From Salvator merianae (taxonomy: Eukaryota > Chordata > Lepidosauria > Squamata > Teiidae), in NCBI GenBank assembly GCA_003586115.2, contig QVOM02000101.1, positions 26,518,901-26,582,900 on the forward strand: a stretch of 64,000 bases of DNA, given 5' to 3'. Within the stretch, counting starts at the first letter, position 1, and each line of letters begins with the position of its first letter. Below, in pieces: positions 44,027 to 53,200 of the stretch. The notes beneath the pieces were generated by a model. The model saw only the letters and a list, made by a program, of their open reading frames with translations, did no database searches and had not been told where the DNA came from. The position numbers and the translations under genes were made by a program.

Positions 44027-44708
44027 ATTGTTTTGCTTACTTAATCCAGATTCTGTGTACCTGATTCCTTTGGAAAGTCTGAGTGGGAAGTGTAAACTTT
44101 TAAGTGCATGCATTCTGTTTCAAAATCGCACTCTAGTTCGGGTAGGTTTCCGTTCCTCTAGGTTGCCCCTTACCAGACCATGGCAGAACTAAATAGGAAA
44201 TGTGTGGCCTGGTACAAGCTCCAGTTGGGCATGAGACAACCTAGAATAAGAGGATGCCGCTGTAGATTACAGCGGCCAGTAGAAGGTTATGTATTGTAAC
44301 ACATGGTGATGGTGAACTGACAAACTCCCAAGAAAAGACGTTCTTCCAGCTTAAATATAACTCTTACAAGCTGTTGAAGAGTTTGCCAACGGAATTTTTT
44401 GCACATGCCAGTTCAGTTAAACTCCAAAAGAGATATGAGCTGTACCCAAGTAAAAGAGGGAACGGCTTTGTTTGTACATGTGATGGGTTGGACTAGATAG
44501 CCTCATGGTGTCCCCGGGGTCTCAAATACCCCTCTGCTCAGGTAGGGCTGGCTGGGAGGGACTTTTTCATATTGAGGTGATGGTGTGTGTTCTCCACCTC
44601 GGACAAGGCCTCAGACTGGCCTTGGGCGCGGACCCTGATGGGTTCTGCTGGCCCAGGGACACAGAGCGTAACCTGTACCTAGTACCCATGTCATCATTGG
44701 CCTGGCGT

Positions 44709-44710
<2 letters not shown>

Positions 44711-44740
<30 letters not shown>
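44711..44740. repeat. (TG)n microsatellite
   Basis: Fifteen TG units. Confidence 0.95.
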
Positions 44741-44742
<2 letters not shown>

Positions 44743-45081
44743 TGAGTTTGCGTCACGGTGCGTGTGTGTCTGCATGCATACGTGCCTGAGCGTGACACAG
44801 ACACGGAGAAAGAGATTGCTCCGACAAACTGAAATATAGACAGTTAGAAAGCAAATGTTTTTTACCCCTTAATAAAGTCCCTACTCAGCTTCCCCTACTA
44901 TTCAATACACTGTGTTTCTGCCCCTTACTTTGTGGCTCTCCTTATCTACAGTTTCCTGCTGGTTTGGTGCTTAATTATTCTTCTGGTCCTGTTGGGGGTT
45001 ATTGGGCCACCTAGTTCTTCTCATTTTTGTCCCGGCTGCCTATGGTGCTGCAGTGTTGGGATGGAGTGATCCATGGTCTGG

Positions 45082-47649
45082 TCACTCATCCCCCAAAGGC
45101 AGCTCGGGAAAACCCAGCAGGGGCAGGTTGGCCTTTAGGAAGACGAGCTGCTGCACAAGTTCGCCGCCCGTGCGAGAGCGATGAGATGTCAACACATCAC
45201 CAGCCATGGAGAACACCCTCTCGCTCTGCACGGATGTCGGTGGAGCTGACAGGTACCTCCGGGCAACAGCTTCCAAATCCGGCCAGATTTGGCGATGCTT
45301 CGCCCAAAACTCGGATGGCACCGTGTCCACGTCTGCCGCTTCCCCTGAAAGATACTGCAGAACGGACTGCTCAGCACTATCAACGGAAGCTGGCCTCTGC
45401 CGTCTCGTGGGAAGGTCAGTGAGTCCAAAAATGTCAGACTCTGTGTCGTCTGGGCACTCAGCATGACCTGCCTGTGAAACCACGCTGCTGGGCTGACCGC
45501 TACCACTAGGACCAGGGGAACTTCCGCCACTGGAAGCGGGGGACGCACTGCTAGCAGGCGCTCCTCCACTGTGCCCTGCCTGGCCCCCCAATCTCTCTGT
45601 TTGGACTCTCCTCACTGCCTGGACCAGGCGATCTCTCCACCGAGGGAGCTGATCCTCTGGGACAGCTGCCTCCCGAACCCTTGGGTCCAGAAGGCTGGCC
45701 AAAATGGAGGCAGGCTTCTGTCGCAAGGGCTCAATCAGCCTCCTCTCTACCCCAGCCTGCAGCTGACTCGCCAAGGCCCGTCCAGCCTCAGTGTTCAGCT
45801 GCGGCCGAAGCCCAGCAAGGCGTTTGCCCAAGGCAATCGCACCTGTCAGCGCAACGCTCAGCATTGCTGTCTCAGAACTCATTTTCCTCGTCAGCTGATC
45901 GAAGAACCGGAGAACCTTGACAGCATCCGTGATGGTGTGCCAGTCCTCCAGGGAGAGACTGCACTCCTCCACGTTATGCCTCATCGCGAGCGTGTGAAGG
46001 GCGGGCTCCTGCTCTAGAAGGCGCTGGAGCAGGAGGTAGGTGGAGTTCCACCGGGTGGGAACGTCAGTGGGGATCTGATGTTCCGGCCGTTGCCGCTCCC
46101 TCTGGGCCTCTCTGAGCAGCCTCTGCATGCTAACACTCCTGTGCAAATGGGAAGCCATCCTGCGGCACTTCTCCACAAGGGCTCCCATAGATGCGGTGGC
46201 GGAAGCTGCAGCGGGGCCCACACTCCTGGACCCAGGCCCAGGGAGTCCAAGAGCGTCCCTCATGACCAGGTGGAGAGTGTGAGACATACAGGTGACGCTC
46301 ACAAACCCCGCCAGGCCGGCTGCCTTAACTATGTTCCTACCATTGTCCGTGACCATGAAGCCATGGCAAAGGGTCGGTTCATGGCTCAACCAACCGTTCA
46401 CCTGACGCTCCATGGCCTCAGACAGGTGTTCGGCAGTGTGGCTCGTGTCAAACTCCTCCACATGCAGCAAGGCCCAAAGGGGCTTAACTGCCTGTGAGGG
46501 AGCTTGAGAAGGCGCAGCAGCACTGGCCGAAACACCACCCTCTCTTTCCTCCCCCCACCAGTGCGCAGTGAGGGAGAGGAAGGAGCCATGCATTCCTGTG
46601 CCGCTGGTCCACAGATCGGCAGTGAAATGCACGACTGGGCAGGGATGGATGGCAGTGCGTGCCATCCTTACCTGCACCGCCTCCCTGCACGCCTCGTACA
46701 GGGAGGGCATCACGCTCCTGCTGAACGTGGTGCGTGAGGGTATTTTGTAGTCTGGGGCGAGCTCCTGGATCACCCGGCGGAAGCCGATGTTCTCCACCAC
46801 GGCGAGTGGCTGATCATCGAGGGCGATCATCTCCGCAATGAGCCGAGTCAAACGAGATCTACCTCGACGATCAGCCCAGGAGCCCCCAGCCTTCCGCAAC
46901 CACTGCTCGGGTAGCTGTGTCTGCCGGGTGGCTGACACAGCACTGCTACTCCCAGGCACGCGTGGCCTACTGCTGTCATCAGGGGGCAGAACGGTAGGGT
47001 GCCGACTCCTCAGGTGGGTCCACAACGCAGTGGTGCCAAGACGCCGGATGTTCTGCCCCCTGCTGACCCGTGCCTTGCAGTGCTTGCAGGCAGCGTAGGT
47101 TGGAGCATCAGGGCAGAGCTCAAAATGACTCCACACTACGCTGCCCTCTGGGCTAACATGACGTGCCCGCTTCGCTGCTGGAGATGGTTCTGCTGCTGCT
47201 GGCTCCTCCTGGGGACCAGAACCATCCCCCCCCCCAGCCCGGGGCCGAGAAGGACCAGGGCGAGGCTCCCGCTCCTCCTCGGTCTCGGGCTGCGAGGTCG
47301 CACTGGAACCCGGGACAGGTGGGGGAGGCCCAGCTGCCATGGCAGCTGGAGCCGTCTCCACCACCCCCCCCTCTTCCCTTGCTGGAGGAACCTGCAATTC
47401 CTCAGCGTGAAGGAGGGAGCTATGCGCCTCTGCTGAGGAAGACAATCCAGCATCAGGCTCAGGCCCAGCTTCCCGTTGGGGAGAGTCTAGCCTGCGCGCT
47501 GCACGGACTGTATGTCTGGTGGCAGGGACTTGGGGAGTAGGCCCCTCAGATGCCTGCCTGCCACGGCCAGCAGCATCAACTCTCCCTTCCCCCCTACGTA
47601 CTAGGAATCTAGCCATTCCTCTACCTCTATTGCCCTTCTTCCCAGCCAT
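45082..47649 (-). CDS. hAT transposase with BED zinc finger (855 residues)
   Basis: Cuts and pastes the element. The first about 165 residues are a disordered arginine- and proline-rich tail. A BED zinc finger spans about 171-217 (Cys188, Cys191, His212, His217). The catalytic core follows: first Asp345 in HFTADLWTSG, second Asp435 in MVTDNGRN, the CxxH motif Cys454/His457 in CMSHTLH, conserved Trp534 in PTRWNST, and the Glu at 810 in SVQSERVFS. The hAT dimerisation region covers about 775-850 (FWAKHRQIWPDLEAVARRYL onwards). A serine- and glycine-rich insert lies at 688-730. Length and motifs match the Ac-like branch that gave rise to the ZBED genes of vertebrates. The frame has no lesion, so the protein could be active. 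Confidence 0.93.
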   Translation of the reverse strand: MAGKKGNRGRGMARFLVRRGEGRVDAAGRGRQASEGPTPQVPATRHTVRAARRLDSPQREAGPEPDAGLSSSAEAHSSLLHAEELQVPPAREEGGVVETAPAAMAAGPPPPVPGSSATSQPETEEEREPRPGPSRPRAGGGDGSGPQEEPAAAEPSPAAKRARHVSPEGSVVWSHFELCPDAPTYAACKHCKARVSRGQNIRRLGTTALWTHLRSRHPTVLPPDDSSRPRVPGSSSAVSATRQTQLPEQWLRKAGGSWADRRGRSRLTRLIAEMIALDDQPLAVVENIGFRRVIQELAPDYKIPSRTTFSRSVMPSLYEACREAVQVRMARTAIHPCPVVHFTADLWTSGTGMHGSFLSLTAHWWGEEREGGVSASAAAPSQAPSQAVKPLWALLHVEEFDTSHTAEHLSEAMERQVNGWLSHEPTLCHGFMVTDNGRNIVKAAGLAGFVSVTCMSHTLHLVMRDALGLPGPGSRSVGPAAASATASMGALVEKCRRMASHLHRSVSMQRLLREAQRERQRPEHQIPTDVPTRWNSTYLLLQRLLEQEPALHTLAMRHNVEECSLSLEDWHTITDAVKVLRFFDQLTRKMSSETAMLSVALTGAIALGKRLAGLRPQLNTEAGRALASQLQAGVERRLIEPLRQKPASILASLLDPRVREAAVPEDQLPRWRDRLVQAVRRVQTERLGGQAGHSGGAPASSASPASSGGSSPGPSGSGQPSSVVSQAGHAECPDDTESDIFGLTDLPTRRQRPASVDSAEQSVLQYLSGEAADVDTVPSEFWAKHRQIWPDLEAVARRYLSAPPTSVQSERVFSMAGDVLTSHRSRTGGELVQQLVFLKANLPLLGFPELPLGDE

Positions 47650-47698
47650 CTATGTGTTATTATATTACTTTTACAGAGAGCCCTAAGTCCCTATAGCC

Positions 47699-48244
47699 CT
47701 GGCAGGGGTGAGGTGGGGGCTGGAGCCGTGAAGGCTCCGGGTAGCCTAGGAGAAATTGGTGTGGGGGGTGCCTGTTTATTTGGGATGTGTGTCACCCAGC
47801 AGAATGCTATGGCACTGCTGTGAGACACACACAAACCTGGGTGAACCGAATTACCCCAGAGAAGCAGCAGACTTACTTTGGGGGAGCCTTATTAGAATTT
47901 ATTTGGTGGGTGGGTGGGGATGAAAGCAGCAATATTGTCTGTGGGGGCAAGGTTAACTAATACAGAGGGAGGGGGAGATGGTTTTGGGGACCCTGCACTA
48001 GCAGCCCTACCTGCCTTGACCTAAGCGTTAGCCTAGCCTAACCGTAATCCTAACCTAAACCCACTAGAAGTCCCTATTTAGGGGAAGATAAGAACTACTG
48101 TGCCTATGTGCACACACACGCCTAACTCTGAGACCCTGGCACTCACAGTCTGCTGTCCCCTTCCTTTCCCCCCCACTCCACTATCCCCTCAGCCACAAAG
48201 TAATACGAAAGCAAGGGGTGGTGGAGGAAGAAAATGGATATTAC
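47699..48244 (-). other. Predicted 5' UTR intron of the hAT transposase gene
   Basis: On the minus strand the donor CTTCAG|GTAATA ends exon 1 at 48245, and the acceptor CACCTCACCCCTGCCAG|GG starts exon 2 at 47698. The spliced leader (about 48447-48245 plus 47698-47650) has no ATG before the start at 47649, which supports the model. Confidence 0.5.
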
Positions 48245-48471
48245 CTGAAGAGCAATAAAAGAAAGATAAGGCAGAAGGGAAGGAAGGGAGGGATGAGAGA
48301 GAGAGAACCACCCCACCACGGGAAGCACAGGGTCGGAAGAGAGAGAGAATGAGAGATCGAATCCCGGTGTCTCGTCTCCTCCTTCAGTCGCACAGCAGGT
48401 CAATCAGCTAAGAGTCAGCTAGCTCCGATCGTCACGGAAATAAAAAAGGCTTAACGGCTCATCGGGAGCCG

Positions 48472-48480
48472 CTTTTATAA
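48472..48480 (-). promoter_or_regulatory. TATA box of the hAT transposase gene
   Basis: TTATAAAAG on the minus strand, about 830 bp before the transposase start and 625 bp inside the right end. It would start transcription near 48447. Confidence 0.6.
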
Positions 48481-48699
48481 GGTGCTATGGACCCACCCAC
48501 TTCAATCACAAAAACCTTTTGTTTCCATGGCAACAGCAGGTAATTGCAAAAATAAACAGAGCGCCAACACCCCAGGTGGGAAAATTTGAAATCGAAGCGC
48601 CAATCAGGAGAAAGCAAGCCAATAGGTAATTTCCTTGCCCCAATCGATCGGCAGCCAGCGACGAGTGCCATAGTTAAAGGGACAAAACATGGCGCGCTT

Positions 48700-49104
48700 G
48701 CACGCACAGACATGAGTGTCGAAATGGCATCGAAAATGGCGAAAAATCAAAGCGAAAACACCACCTTCTGCTTTCGCTTGCTTTCGCTTGCTTTCGCCTC
48801 TCTGGCATATTAGCGAAATTATAGCATTCATTTCCTTCCACGCAACCTCGCGATCGAAAGTGAGGAAACGTAGCTTCGTGGCTTTGAATGTTCCAACAAA
48901 CCAGCCACCGGTTAGAAGTAAGTTTCTCAATACTTATTCCCTTATTTTAGAAGGAGCGTACCCCCCCCCGGTTTTTGCGAAGATTTTCGCAGCGAAAACG
49001 AAAGTCTACATTTTCGTCATTAATGTTTTCGCGCGAAAACGAAGCTACGGTGCTTCGAAGCTTTGCGAAACGAAAACAAAAAAATGCTTTCGTGCACATC
49101 CCTA
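48700..49104 (-). repeat. hAT right subterminal and terminal repeats
   Basis: Dense GCTTTCGCTT and CGAAA words, the palindrome TTTTCGCAGCGAAAA at about 48984-48998, TTTTCGCGCGAAAAC near 49026, and the terminal TTCGTGCACATCCCTA. The layout mirrors the left end and the 1.1-kb derivative. Confidence 0.75.
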
Positions 49105-49112
49105 GTGCAGAC

Positions 49113-50579
49113 AAAATAAGTTTGTCTCCTTTTTCTCTGTACCATGGCTACCTCAAAAACTCACAAAATAGAACTATTGGGGCAGTGGGGAAAACACAAA
49201 GATTCTAATTAGAACTTTGTCTCTTGCCTCCACCCCACTGATTTCAATTCATAAGCTTCCATTCATGTTTCCATTTCAGACTAGGGCTTCTTGCAATTGC
49301 TTTTGTTTAAGAGAGTGGATAGCTGCAAGTATACTGTAGTGAATTATGTTGTTAACAATGACAGCAGAACAAGTAGTTTGGCTCAGAGTGAAATCATTCA
49401 TCCCTGGTTGTGACTGCACTCAATGTCCTATACTGATATTTTAAATCCATATAATTTCAAGTCATTCCATGCTTGAGAGATATGAACCTCTTATGTTTCA
49501 ACATGTCCTCACATTTTGCCTGTTTTGTGATTCTCTTAGAGGCAAACAACCCCTTCTCCATTTCCTTTCCAAACAATTTCAGATATAATTAACTTTAATT
49601 GTTGTTATTGTTTCCTGCTTCTCATCCATTTATAAATGGCAGTATCCAATTTTACAAAACATATGTTCCTAACATTCTGATACAACAGTAAAAAGGGGTT
49701 AAAACAAAGAACCATTTGTGCTAGGGGCATGAGAGAGAAACAGAGAGAGAAAGAGAGAGAAAGAAAGGACTTTCAAAAACACATGATCATTTTATTTGTT
49801 TTGCTGGTAACTGAACTGCAGCACTATTCACTGATATTTAACTCTTCTTGCCACCCATGAAAGTTAATGGTAGTTGTACTTTACTTCAGAAGCAAGAGGA
49901 ACATGATGAATTAGGAGAAAGAAGAAGCTAATACATAATAAAACAGCTGGAATGTATGCATTTAGTTGATGATTCTTTCCTAAAAAATGCATTGTGCCTT
50001 CCTAATTTGTTAATGTATATCGTTGAACAATAAAGACATGATACATCTTCTCCCACGTTCATATCTCACAAGGGAGCCATTTGATCCACAGTGAGAGGCA
50101 CGAATGACTCTCCCACTGAAAGTAATAGCTCGTTGGGACATTATGAAACAATTACCACAAGCTGCATCACAATGTCCATTGAGGATTGGGAATCTTCATG
50201 ATTACTGGTGCTCTGAACTTACACATGTTATAGATTCCTCCCCCCCCCAAAAAAAAAAGTGGAGTGCAGGTCTAACCTAAACATATTGATGAACTAAGCA
50301 GTTATGTCAGGTATGATCTATGAGAGATGGGTGGCAGAGGGAATGATGAGCATGGAACATGCACATAGTTTTCCTGTTATCTGGCACATTATTTATAAGA
50401 GCATTTTAATTACCAAGAACTTATGAATAATATACATTATAATGATAATACAGGGCCAAGAAGCATTGGGACTATTTGTGGCCCAGCCATATGTCTCCTA
50501 TCCAAACAAGTTTTTACGCTCATATTTCAAATTCAGTCATTGGTGTTTGTAAAACTATGTTGCTATGTCCCCCTTCCAG
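49113..50579. other. AT-rich DNA, no gene recognised
   Basis: Short GA-rich tract at 49733-49767. No supported gene. Confidence 0.5.
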
Positions 50580-51210
50580 CTTCATCTGACTTTGAAGGTT
50601 ATGTGCAACTAGGGCAAAATGTGGCAGGCAGATTGTTGAGTGAACCACCTTGCTGTGCACATATTAAACCTTTCTTAAGTAACTGCATTGGTTGTCAATT
50701 AGCTACTGAGTCAGATTCAAGCTTTTCTCTTTGGCATACGGGATCCTTAACAACTTGGGGCCAACTTACTTGGCAGACCACCTCTGTCAATACAGACCTG
50801 CAAGACTATTAACATATTCAGTGGAGTCTTGCTGTGGACACCATGAATTGCTGAATGTCATCGTATGACTACCCACAGTCGGCCTTCTCTGTTATGGTAC
50901 CCAGCCTCTGGAATAGTCCCTCCTCTGATATTCATAGGGTACCTATACTTCTGCTTTTTATTTATTTATTTATTTATTTATTTGACTTATATGCTGCCCC
51001 TCTCCGAATTTATGCACCAATTGACAATCTATCTTTTTACCCAGGCTTTTCCACAGTGAAAGTTTTCCTCCATCTTTGATTTCAATCATGTTTTTATATA
51101 ACTATTATGATTTTAGTTTTTTTTTTTAACCTTTCCATGTTTTGCAAACCACTTGGAAATTATAATTTAATGGAAAGCTGCATATAAATATTATAAATAA
51201 ATAAATAAAT
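50580..51210 (+). mobile_element. L2/CR1-type LINE 3' end, with an AAAT tail
   Basis: Landmarks include CACAGTCGGCCTTCTCTGT, GTACCCAGCCTCTGGAATAG (polymerase tail region) and a 3' end GAAAGCTGCATATAAATATT followed by AAATAAATAAAT. A (TTTA)n block with GACTTATATGCTGCCCCTCT at 50958-51002 looks like the end of a second, oppositely oriented LINE nested in it. Confidence 0.6.
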
Positions 51211-51287
51211 GTCTAAGTAAAATTTTTTCACCATCTCTGGCTATCACATCTTGAATATTCCATTCACTTTCACAACTTGTTTGCTTT

Positions 51288-51337
51288 GATATAGATATAA
51301 ATAGATATAGATATAGACATAGATATAGATATATAAA
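51288..51337. repeat. (TATAGA)n microsatellite
   Basis: Imperfect hexamer repeat of about 50 bp. Confidence 0.9.
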
Positions 51338-52809
51338 GAAAGCCAGGGGTCTCCACAATCATCATCATGATGCCAGTGGACATTAGCACTGAAATGGTGG
51401 TGCATGGATGGTGGGGCACTTATGTGCTACAATGAAACAGAGGACTATGCTAGAGGGCCATCCAAGTCAGACTGACCTCTACTGAGGAATAAGCCAAATT
51501 GTGTCCAAAGCCCATGAACAATAGTGAGACCCAGAAAAAAAGAAATCTATAATGGCTGGATTGTTGCCCAAGTCAACAAGGACTGTGTCAGGTGTCTGAG
51601 TACCTATAAACCATATGATAAATGGGATACCTGGCTGAGGATCTTCAACTGAATAGCCAGGGCTGAACACTGCAGGACTTCTGAAAGGACAATTTGATAT
51701 CCAAAAAAATACAGTTGCAGGAAATTTAGAAATTATGATCTGTTATTTCAAATCAAAATAATCTAAAACAATTTAATGCAAATACCTGAAAAGAATGTAT
51801 GGAATTTTGTAAGAAAAAACATCGACTCAAAAATCATCAAAGAAAGTCAAACCAGCACTACTTCATAATGAGAAGCCAAGCCTTTACCAATATAAAACTG
51901 GAGGATTTCAGCACAACATCCAATCTGAACAAGAGTTATCAAAATTTCTAGGTAGCACGTAGAAAAGCAGCAACAAGGGAACAAATAGCAGCTTCAGTTA
52001 TACATGAACAAAGGGCAGATAGGTTTTTTTTTTTTTTTTTTTTTTTTGCAGTAATCATAAAGCACCTTTATGGTGCTTTGAATGCTTTGATTCTCAGGAA
52101 AAGTGTAGTATCTGCACAGACACCACGCTCTTCCCCCATCATGGCAGCAAAGATGCTGTTATAGCACTTAAATCACACTTCCCTTGTGGCAACAACCATG
52201 ATTCCCTTACTGCTGGCATTCCTTACAAACCTCCCCTATCAAGACCAAAGACTGATCTTTAATCTTTACAATGGGATGAAGACAACACAATTTTGCATTA
52301 AAAATAGCACTATAAACATAGCACTATGCTTTAATGAGAAGGGGAAAGATGTAACACTTCTCTGTAGTTGCCACTGTTTGCCTCAGTTCATCACACTCAT
52401 TGAAAACAGGAGATCAGGCTAAGGGTTTTGCCCAAAATTCAATGATGTGTAGACAGATGCAAAGAATTCATGCAGCTTCTTTTTTCTCCATATAAAATAT
52501 CTTTGGGTTCTTTAGCCTGTTACTCATGATCATTGTAATTTGCTCCTCATTTTTGCACACTGACTCTTTGCATTTATTTTGCCAAAGTTTGCATTCCCTT
52601 TTGTTTTCATTATTAGGACAAGACTTCCACTTTCTGAAGGATATTTTCCTAACCCTAATACACCTAACTGAACTACTGCAATGTGTTCTACTTGAAAATG
52701 TCATTTTCCTTGAAAATTACAAGGAAACTACAAGTGATCTAAAACACAGGAGGTTGTGTAGTTTGTAATGGTTAAAAATATGACCATGTAGCACCACAGG
52801 CTTCATGTC
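51338..52809. other. No recognisable feature
   Basis: A T-run at 52026-52048 is the only standout. Open frames at 52186-52768 show no domains. Confidence 0.5.
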
Positions 52810-53200
52810 TGTTTGTCAATATAGTTCAAAGTGTTAGTAATAATTTCTAAAGCCCTTTAAGGGCTAACATTAATCTACCATCAAGACTAGCTATCCCGTT
52901 CAAATAGGACCTGACGCATGAGGAGCGCATTTTTGCAAATCCCTGGCCCACATTTAATAAAAAAAGAAGTCAGAGCAAGGAAAAGAGCTTTTTCAGCTGC
53001 AACCCCTGCACAGTGGAATATGTTACCATCTAACTTACAGGTGATAATGCCATTATCACATTTTAAGAAACAAGTTAAGACCCACCCCTTCTATCTAGTC
53101 TACCTGTCTACCATTGTTCTGTTTTTACTTTGCATCTCTGTTTTTTCCCCTCCTCCTTCTCTTATTGATTTTATTGACAACACAAGTTAACTATACAGGC
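52810..53200 (+). mobile_element. CR1/L2-like LINE 3' coding end
   Basis: The frame 52918-53190 carries RAFSAATPAQWNMLPSNL and FKKQVKTHPFYL, the typical last segment of CR1/L2 polymerases (R-F-S-x-A-x-P-x-x-W-N-x-L-P then F-K-K-x-L-K-T-H-L-F). The upstream word AAAGCCCTTTAAGGGCTAAC fits the same region. The 3' tail is missing. Confidence 0.6.

Larger units (their letters stand above)
43779..45081. other. Region between the two convergent hAT genes
   Basis: It holds the 3' UTR of the plus-strand gene to about 44050, then non-coding sequence with a (TG)15 microsatellite at 44711-44740 and a CR1-like word GGGTTGGACTAGATAGCC near 44485. An alternative last exon could start at 43852 (CCCCCTGCAG acceptor). 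No clear polyadenylation signal for the minus-strand transposase was found. Confidence 0.5.
40535..49104. mobile_element. Complete autonomous hAT transposon (8.57 kb) carrying two genes
   Basis: The left end TAGGGGTGTGCACGAA and the right end TTCGTGCACATCCCTA are inverted repeats (one mismatch in 16). They are flanked by GTGCAGAC at 40527-40534 and an identical GTGCAGAC at 49105-49112, a perfect 8-bp target duplication as expected for hAT. Both subterminal regions are crowded with CGAAA/TTTCG words and share the palindrome TTTTCGCAGCGAAAA. Inside are two convergent genes: a Myb/SANT-like gene (plus, 41528-43778) and a BED/hAT transposase (minus, 47649-45082). Much of the interior from 41.5 to 48 kb is GC-rich against AT-rich flanks. 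The intact ends, perfect duplication and unbroken transposase suggest a recent insertion. Confidence 0.95.

Noticed and set aside
45027..47540. Many plus-strand open frames opposite the transposase
   Set aside because: They are GC-rich antisense shadows of the 855-codon transposase and show no domains of their own.
37701..49104. One large composite transposon using the outermost hAT ends
   Set aside because: Each element has its own distinct 8-bp target duplication (GTACATKD-like and GTGCAGAC), so they inserted independently.
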